From Achromobacter veterisilvae (GTDB taxonomy: Bacteria > Pseudomonadota > Gammaproteobacteria > Burkholderiales > Burkholderiaceae_B), in assembly GCF_900496975.1 (NCBI RefSeq), contig NZ_UFQC01000053.1:1-36283 (forward strand): a stretch of DNA of 36,283 bases, written 5' to 3'. The position numbers and the translations under genes were made by a program. The notes under the pieces are model-generated. The model saw nothing but the letters and a program-made list of their open reading frames with translations, did no database searches and was not told the origin of the DNA. The stretch's first letter is position 1. Each line of letters begins with the position of its first letter. This document shows, one piece after another, positions 32,066 through 36,283 of this stretch.

Positions 32066-32818
32066 ATGATCCAGATGCAAGACAAGCGGGTCCTCGTCAC
32101 GGGCGCCGGACGCGGCCTGGGCGCCACCATCGCGCAGGGCTTTGCCCGGCAGGGCGCCCTGGTCATCGTCGCCGACGTGGACGCCGGCCTGGCCGCCGGC
32201 TCCGCCCAGGCCATCCGAGCCGAAGGCGGCCAGGCCAGCGACGCCGTGCTGGACGTGACCGACGCGGACGCCGTCCGCGCCTTCGCCGCGCAATGCGCGG
32301 CGCGCCACGGCAACCTGGACGTCCTGGTCAACAACGCCGGCATCTCGGCGCGCGCGCCGTTCGACGATCCGCGCACGCCCGAGATCTGGGACCGCGTCAT
32401 GCAAGTGAACCTGCAGGGCACCTTCAACGTCACCCACGCCTTTGTCGAACAGCTAAAGGCGACGCGCGGCGCCATCGTCAACCTGTGTTCCATCGTGGCC
32501 TATGGATGCGGCATCTCCACCGCGGGCTACGTGGTGTCCAAGGGCGGCGTGCGCTCGTTCACGGAAGTGCTGGCGCGCGACCTGGCGCCGCACGGCGTGC
32601 GCGTGAACGCCGTGGCGCCGGGCCTGATGGAAACCGAGATGACGGCCGGCCAGCGGGCGCAGGCCCACGGCACCGACTGGTACATGCAGCGCGCGCCCTT
32701 GGCGCGCGCGGGCCGGGCCGACGAGATCGTCGGCCCCGTGCTTTTCCTGGCCTCGGACATGGCCAGCTACGTGAATGGCGCGGTGCTGCCGGTGGACGGC
32801 GGCTACCTGGCCGTATAA
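32066..32818 (+). CDS. SDR-family oxidoreductase, second of operon
   Basis: This 250-residue classical SDR has TGAGRGLG at residues 13-20, VADVDA after strand two (NAD-favouring), NNAGISARAPF near residue 90, catalytic Ser142, Tyr155 and Lys159 (YVVSK), and a closing VNGAVLPVDGGYLAV. It starts 27 bp after the LivF-type stop, with AAGGAA upstream. It is distinct from the other two SDRs of the operon, so each probably acts on a different intermediate or stereoisomer. The substrate is unknown. Confidence 0.9.
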   Translation: MIQMQDKRVLVTGAGRGLGATIAQGFARQGALVIVADVDAGLAAGSAQAIRAEGGQASDAVLDVTDADAVRAFAAQCAARHGNLDVLVNNAGISARAPFDDPRTPEIWDRVMQVNLQGTFNVTHAFVEQLKATRGAIVNLCSIVAYGCGISTAGYVVSKGGVRSFTEVLARDLAPHGVRVNAVAPGLMETEMTAGQRAQAHGTDWYMQRAPLARAGRADEIVGPVLFLASDMASYVNGAVLPVDGGYLAV

Positions 32819-32827
32819 GGAGAGACC

Positions 32828-33556
32828 ATGGATCTGGGTACGGCACTGGTCACCGGCGGCGCGAGCGGCATGGGCCTGGCCATCGTCGAGCGCCTGGCGC
32901 GCGACGGCTTTCGCGTCGCGATGGCGGACCGCAACGCGGAACTGGCGGAGCGGGAATCCCGCAAGCTCCGGGAACAGGGGCTGGCGGTCGAGCACCGCGT
33001 GGTCGACCTGACGGACGAGGCCGCCACGCGCGCGCTGGCCCGCGAATGCGCCCCGCTGAGCGCGCTGGTCAACAACGCGGGCGTCTTCGACGAACGCAAA
33101 TTCTTCGACGTGGCCAGCGACGACTACCGCCGCGCCTTCGAGGTCAACCTGCTGGCCGTGGCGACGCTGACGCAGGAAGCCGCGCTCGGCATGGCCCCGG
33201 GCGCCAAGATCGTCAACATCGCGTCGCGCGCCTATCTGGGCGCGAGGAATCATCCCCACTACGTGGCCTCGAAGGCGGCGCTGGTGGGCTATACCCGCGC
33301 GTCGGCCATGGAACTGGCCCCGCGCGGCATCCTGGTCAACGCCATCGCCCCCGGGCTCATCGACACGCCGCTCCTGCGCAACCTGTCGCCCGACCGCCTG
33401 GCCGCGCAACTGGCCCTGCAGCCCACCGGCCGCGCGGGCCAGCCGCAAGACGTCGCCAATGCCGTGTCCTTCCTGGCCGCGCCGCACATGGACTTCATCA
33501 CCGGCCAGGTCATCTTCGTGGACGGCGGCAAATCGCTGGGCGGATCGGGAGCGTAA
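32828..33556 (+). CDS. SDR-family oxidoreductase, third of operon
   Basis: This 242-residue classical SDR has TGGASGMG near residue 9, NNAGVFDERKFF near 78, catalytic Ser133, Tyr145 and Lys149 (YVASK), and the end FITGQVIFVDGGKSLGG. MADRN after strand two favours NAD. The gene starts 9 bp after the preceding SDR with AAGGAGAG as ribosome-binding site, and ends 5 bp before the flavoprotein gene. Its overall form resembles the SDR at 16654-17382 (shared GQ.(L/I)(Y/F)V.GG end and SRA.LG after the Ser), which may point to related chemistry. Confidence 0.9.
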   Translation: MDLGTALVTGGASGMGLAIVERLARDGFRVAMADRNAELAERESRKLREQGLAVEHRVVDLTDEAATRALARECAPLSALVNNAGVFDERKFFDVASDDYRRAFEVNLLAVATLTQEAALGMAPGAKIVNIASRAYLGARNHPHYVASKAALVGYTRASAMELAPRGILVNAIAPGLIDTPLLRNLSPDRLAAQLALQPTGRAGQPQDVANAVSFLAAPHMDFITGQVIFVDGGKSLGGSGA

Positions 33557-33561
33557 GCCGC

Positions 33562-35274
33562 ATGGACAGCAGCATCGAATGGGACAGGGAAGTGGACGCG
33601 CTGGTCGTCGGCGCGGGCGCGGGGGGCATGGCCGCAGCGCTGACCGCGCATGAGGAAGGGCTGGACGTCCTGCTGGTCGAGAAGACCGGCCGCATCGGCG
33701 GATCGACCGCCATCTCGGGCGGGGCGCTGTGGATCCCGCTGAACGCGCAGACGGAGGCGGCGGGCCATCCCGACAGCTTCGACAAGGTCTGGACCTACCT
33801 CGAACAGACCGTGGGCGCGGCGGCGTCCGACGACATGAAGCGCGCCTACCTGGATGCCGGCCCGCGCATGCTGGACTACCTGGGCTCGCGCGGCCTGCTG
33901 CAAGTGGCCGCGCGCACCGCGTCGCCCGACTACTACCCCGACCGCCCCGGCGCCGCGATGGGCGGCCGCTCGCTGGACCCGGTGGAATTCGACGGTCGCA
34001 AGCTGGGCCGCCGTTTCCGCGAACTGCGCGACCCCTTGAAGGAATTCACCGTGCTGGGCGGCATGATGGTCAACATCACCGACGTGCGCCACCTGCTGCG
34101 CGCCACCCGCTCTTTCGCGGCCTGGCGCCACAGCATCAAGCTGGTGCTGCGCTACGCGGCCGACCGCGCGCGCGGCTATCACCGCGGCACCCGGCTGCTG
34201 CTGGGCAACGCCCTGGCCGCCCAGCTCTTCCATGGCCTGCTGGCGCGCGGCGTGGAGTACTGGCTCGACACACCCGTGCGCGCCCTGATCCGCGACGCCT
34301 CCGGCCGCGTCCTGGGCGCGGCGGTGTCGCGGGGCGGCAAGACGCTGAACGTCCGCGCCCGCCGCGGCGTGGTGGTGGCCACGGGCGGCTTTCCGTGGGA
34401 TCCGAAGCGCCGCGCCGCCGCCTATCCGCAGCCCACCGGCGACTGGTCCATGTCGCCCCGGGACAACACGGGCGACGGTATCCGGCTGTCGGAGCAGGCG
34501 GGCGCCGCCCTGGGCGCGGGCTACGCCAGCCCGGCGTTCTGGGCGCCCGTTTCCATCCTGGAATCCGGGGACGGCCAGCCCCTGCGCTACCCGCACCTGG
34601 TGTGGGACCGCGCCAAGCCCGGCCTCATCGCCGTGAACGGCGCCGGCGAGCGCTTCGTCAACGAATCGACGTCCTACCATGAGTTCGTGCAGGCCATGTA
34701 CCGCAGCCACGAAACGGCGCCCAGCATCCCGGCGTTCCTCATCTGCGACCAGCGCTTCATCGACACCTGGGGCCTGGGCCTCGCGCTGCCCGGCGGCCGG
34801 CCGCGCCAGCACCTGATCGACCAGGGCTACCTGATCCAGGCGCCCACGCTGGCGGCGCTGTCCGGCAGGCTCGGCGTGCCGGCCGACGCGCTAGTGGCCA
34901 CGGTGCGCCGCTACAACGCGCACGCGGCGCGAGGCGAAGACCCTGACTTCGGCAAGGGCGGCACCGCCTACAACCGCTATCTGGGCGATCCGGACCACCA
35001 GCCCAATCCCTGCCTGGCGCCGATCGCGGACGATGGCCCCTGCTACGCCGTCAAGGTGTATGCGGGCGACATCGGCACCGCCTGCGGCGTCTCCGCCAAC
35101 GCGAACGCCCAGGCCGTGGACGCGGACGGCGCCCCCATCCCCGGCCTGTACGTGGCCGGCAACGACATGCAGTCCGTCATGGGCGGCGCCTATCCCGCCC
35201 CTGGCATCACGCTGGGCCCTGCCCTGACTTTCGGCTGGGTCGCTGGACAACACCTGGCCCATGCCCAACACTGA
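33562..35274 (+). CDS. FAD-dependent 3-ketosteroid delta1-dehydrogenase-like protein
   Basis: This 570-residue flavoprotein belongs to the fumarate reductase/KstD family. The FAD-binding VVGAGAGGMAAA (Gly17-x-Gly19-x-x-Gly22) is followed by VEKTGRIGGSTAISGG. The C-terminal block GLYVAGND...GGAYPAPGITLGPALTFG matches KstD, in which a Tyr and a Gly four residues later hold the substrate carbonyl (here Tyr544 and Gly548). An internal SPDYYPDRPGA near residue 120 is also KstD-like. KstD enzymes introduce a C=C next to a ring ketone. The substrate need not be a steroid: no steroid-ring cleavage genes are present. It follows three SDRs and precedes a GST in the same operon. Confidence 0.9.
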   Translation: MDSSIEWDREVDALVVGAGAGGMAAALTAHEEGLDVLLVEKTGRIGGSTAISGGALWIPLNAQTEAAGHPDSFDKVWTYLEQTVGAAASDDMKRAYLDAGPRMLDYLGSRGLLQVAARTASPDYYPDRPGAAMGGRSLDPVEFDGRKLGRRFRELRDPLKEFTVLGGMMVNITDVRHLLRATRSFAAWRHSIKLVLRYAADRARGYHRGTRLLLGNALAAQLFHGLLARGVEYWLDTPVRALIRDASGRVLGAAVSRGGKTLNVRARRGVVVATGGFPWDPKRRAAAYPQPTGDWSMSPRDNTGDGIRLSEQAGAALGAGYASPAFWAPVSILESGDGQPLRYPHLVWDRAKPGLIAVNGAGERFVNESTSYHEFVQAMYRSHETAPSIPAFLICDQRFIDTWGLGLALPGGRPRQHLIDQGYLIQAPTLAALSGRLGVPADALVATVRRYNAHAARGEDPDFGKGGTAYNRYLGDPDHQPNPCLAPIADDGPCYAVKVYAGDIGTACGVSANANAQAVDADGAPIPGLYVAGNDMQSVMGGAYPAPGITLGPALTFGWVAGQHLAHAQH

Positions 35275-35298
35275 GGCTTTCCACCGATAAGGATCCCC

Positions 35299-35898
35299 AT
35301 GAAAATCTTCTTCTCGCCCGCTTCGCCGTTCGTCCGCAAGTGCATGGTCATCGCGCACGAACTGGGCCTGGCCGACCGCATCGAAAAACTGCCCAGCGCC
35401 GCCGGCCCGGTCGCCCGCGACCAGACCATCATCCCCAGCAACCCGCTGGGCCAGGTGCCCACCTTCATCACCGACGACGGACAGGTCCTGTTCGACAGCC
35501 GGGTGGTGTGCGAATACCTGAACGAGCTGGGCGGCGGCGCGCTGTTCCCCGCCGGCAAGGCGCGCTGGCCGGTCCTGACCGAACAGGCCATGGCCGACGG
35601 CATGCTGGGCGCGGCGCTGCTGGCCCGCTACGAAACCGCGCTGCGTCCCGAGGAATTGCGCTGGAACGACTGGGTCCAGGGCCAGTTGGGCAAGGTCCGC
35701 GACGGTCTGGCCCTGATCGAGAAGAACGCGGCCGCGCTGGCCGGCCGCCTGGACATCGGCACCATCACCATCGGCTGCGCCCTGGGCTACCTGGATTTCC
35801 GCTTCCCGGACCTGGACTGGCGCGCGGCGCACCCGGCCACGGCCGCCTGGTACGAGACCTTCAGCCAGCGGCCCTCCATGCAGGCCACCAAGCCCTGA
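35299..35898 (+). CDS. Glutathione S-transferase family protein
   Basis: This 199-residue protein has an N-terminal thioredoxin-like GST domain (FFSPASPFVRKCMVIAHELG, then NPLGQVPTF with the cis-Pro, then LFDSRVVCEYLNEL) and a helical C-terminal domain (TITIGCALGYLDFRFPDLDW). It is close in pattern to E. coli YibF, with SPFVRK at the catalytic site. It starts 24 bp after the flavoprotein gene, with AAGGAT upstream, and is the last gene of the operon. It could conjugate glutathione to, or isomerise, an unsaturated ketone made by the flavoprotein. That role is inferred only from position. Confidence 0.9.
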   Translation: MKIFFSPASPFVRKCMVIAHELGLADRIEKLPSAAGPVARDQTIIPSNPLGQVPTFITDDGQVLFDSRVVCEYLNELGGGALFPAGKARWPVLTEQAMADGMLGAALLARYETALRPEELRWNDWVQGQLGKVRDGLALIEKNAAALAGRLDIGTITIGCALGYLDFRFPDLDWRAAHPATAAWYETFSQRPSMQATKP

Positions 35899-35936
35899 GC
35901 GGGCCGGGGCGGCCCCAGGCGAAAGCCGGCGCGCGG

Positions 35937-35973
35937 GGACATGGGTAACACGTGTGCGAGGACATCGGTAACA
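35937..35973. repeat. Direct repeats resembling IS481-type element end
   Basis: GGACATGGGTAACA (35937-35950) and GGACATCGGTAACA (35960-35973) are direct repeats with a 23-bp pitch (one mismatch). A further TGTTAC lies near 36007. Sequences of this sort accompany IS481-family elements in Bordetella-like genomes as I remember them. No transposase is visible here, so this may be a relic or a stand-alone intergenic repeat. Confidence 0.45.
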
Positions 35974-36073
35974 GGTGCCGCCCCTTTTTCCTGACGGGGT
36001 ATTCCTGTTACATTGAAGTCGTCACCCCGCTGGACCGGCCTGCCCGCAGGCCAACCACGACAGGGAGCCCCGC

Positions 36074-36283
36074 ATGAACGTCGCCGCGATCTCCGCCATC
36101 CCCCGCGTCGCCGCGCCCTACCCGGCGCGCATCCCGATGCTGGACGAAACCCGCCCCGCCTGGACCACCGAACAAGCCGCGAAAAGCGCCGCCGGGCGCG
36201 GCGTGCCCGCCGCCTGGGAAGCCCAGCGCCTGGCCCGCGCCGGCCACGTCCCGCCGGCGCCGTCCGCCGGAGTCGCCGCCCCC
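36074..36283 (+). CDS. Unrecognised protein, 5' part
   Basis: An open frame of 70 codons runs to the window edge from an ATG at 36074 with CAGGGAG upstream. The product begins MNVAAISAIPRVAAPYPAR and is rich in Ala and Pro, with a predicted amphipathic run around TTEQAAKSAAGRG. I do not recognise the family. It lies about 100 bp beyond the IS-end-like repeats, so it could belong to a different unit from the GntR-controlled operon. The opposite-strand frame here looks like a shadow. Confidence 0.5.
   Translation, partial: MNVAAISAIPRVAAPYPARIPMLDETRPAWTTEQAAKSAAGRGVPAAWEAQRLARAGHVPPAPSAGVAAP

Noticed and set aside
36008..36247. Minus-strand frame at the right edge
   Set aside because: It is Gly/Ala-rich, opposite a frame with a ribosome-binding site, and looks like a shadow.

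Overview
The window is a GC-rich (roughly two-thirds G+C), densely coded chromosomal segment. Its gene families, LivFGHMK-type uptake, beta-ketoadipate genes and abundant LysR/IclR/GntR regulators point to a betaproteobacterium of the Alcaligenaceae (Bordetella/Achromobacter-like). That assignment rests on protein resemblance and repeat style, not on a marker gene. No rRNA, tRNA, CRISPR array or intact transposase was found.

Layout. 1-2113: 3' end of a 2-oxoacid dehydrogenase E2 gene and its E3 (lpdA). 2297-3178 (-): LysR regulator. 3541-5403 (-): ilvD with a clear terminator. 5511-6338 (-): AraC regulator. 6435-9162: LysR regulator facing a phosphinothricin-acetyltransferase-like GNAT and an MFS exporter, with a textbook T-N11-A operator between them. 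9182-9901 (-): queC. 10094-12943: ppc. 12977-13786: an array of palindromic repeats. 14031-17382: 3-hydroxyacyl-CoA dehydrogenase, AtoE-type short-chain fatty acid transporter and an SDR. 17430-22247: PcaR-type IclR regulator divergent from a lower beta-ketoadipate operon (CoA-transferase A and B, catC, YciI-like protein, enol-lactonase, cyclase-family protein). 22460-25636: psiF-like protein, small FxLYD-like secreted protein, MFS exporter and beta-carbonic anhydrase. 25641-35898: GntR/FCD regulator divergent from a ten-gene operon (SDR, LivK-H-M-G-F transporter, two more SDRs, a 3-ketosteroid-dehydrogenase-like flavoprotein, a GST). The right edge holds a partial unknown gene behind repeats that resemble IS ends.

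How the genes work together. The pca/cat operon should take muconolactone through enol-lactone and 3-oxoadipate to 3-oxoadipyl-CoA. The upstream enzymes (catechol dioxygenase, muconate cycloisomerase) and the thiolase are not in the window. The GntR-controlled operon reads as a self-contained uptake-and-oxidation module. An ABC importer brings in an unknown organic substrate, SDRs oxidise alcohols to ketones, the KstD-like flavoenzyme could desaturate next to a ketone, and the GST could act on the resulting enone. Two copies of TGTATACA sit between regulator and operon.

The most unusual non-coding feature is the palindrome GTGTC(T/A)GACAC. It occurs 30 times in four strictly intergenic clusters, with recurrent spacings of 25-26, 36, 40-42 and 50-52 bp. 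The largest cluster is built from a 168-bp composite unit. The spacing is kept between clusters even where spacer sequences differ.
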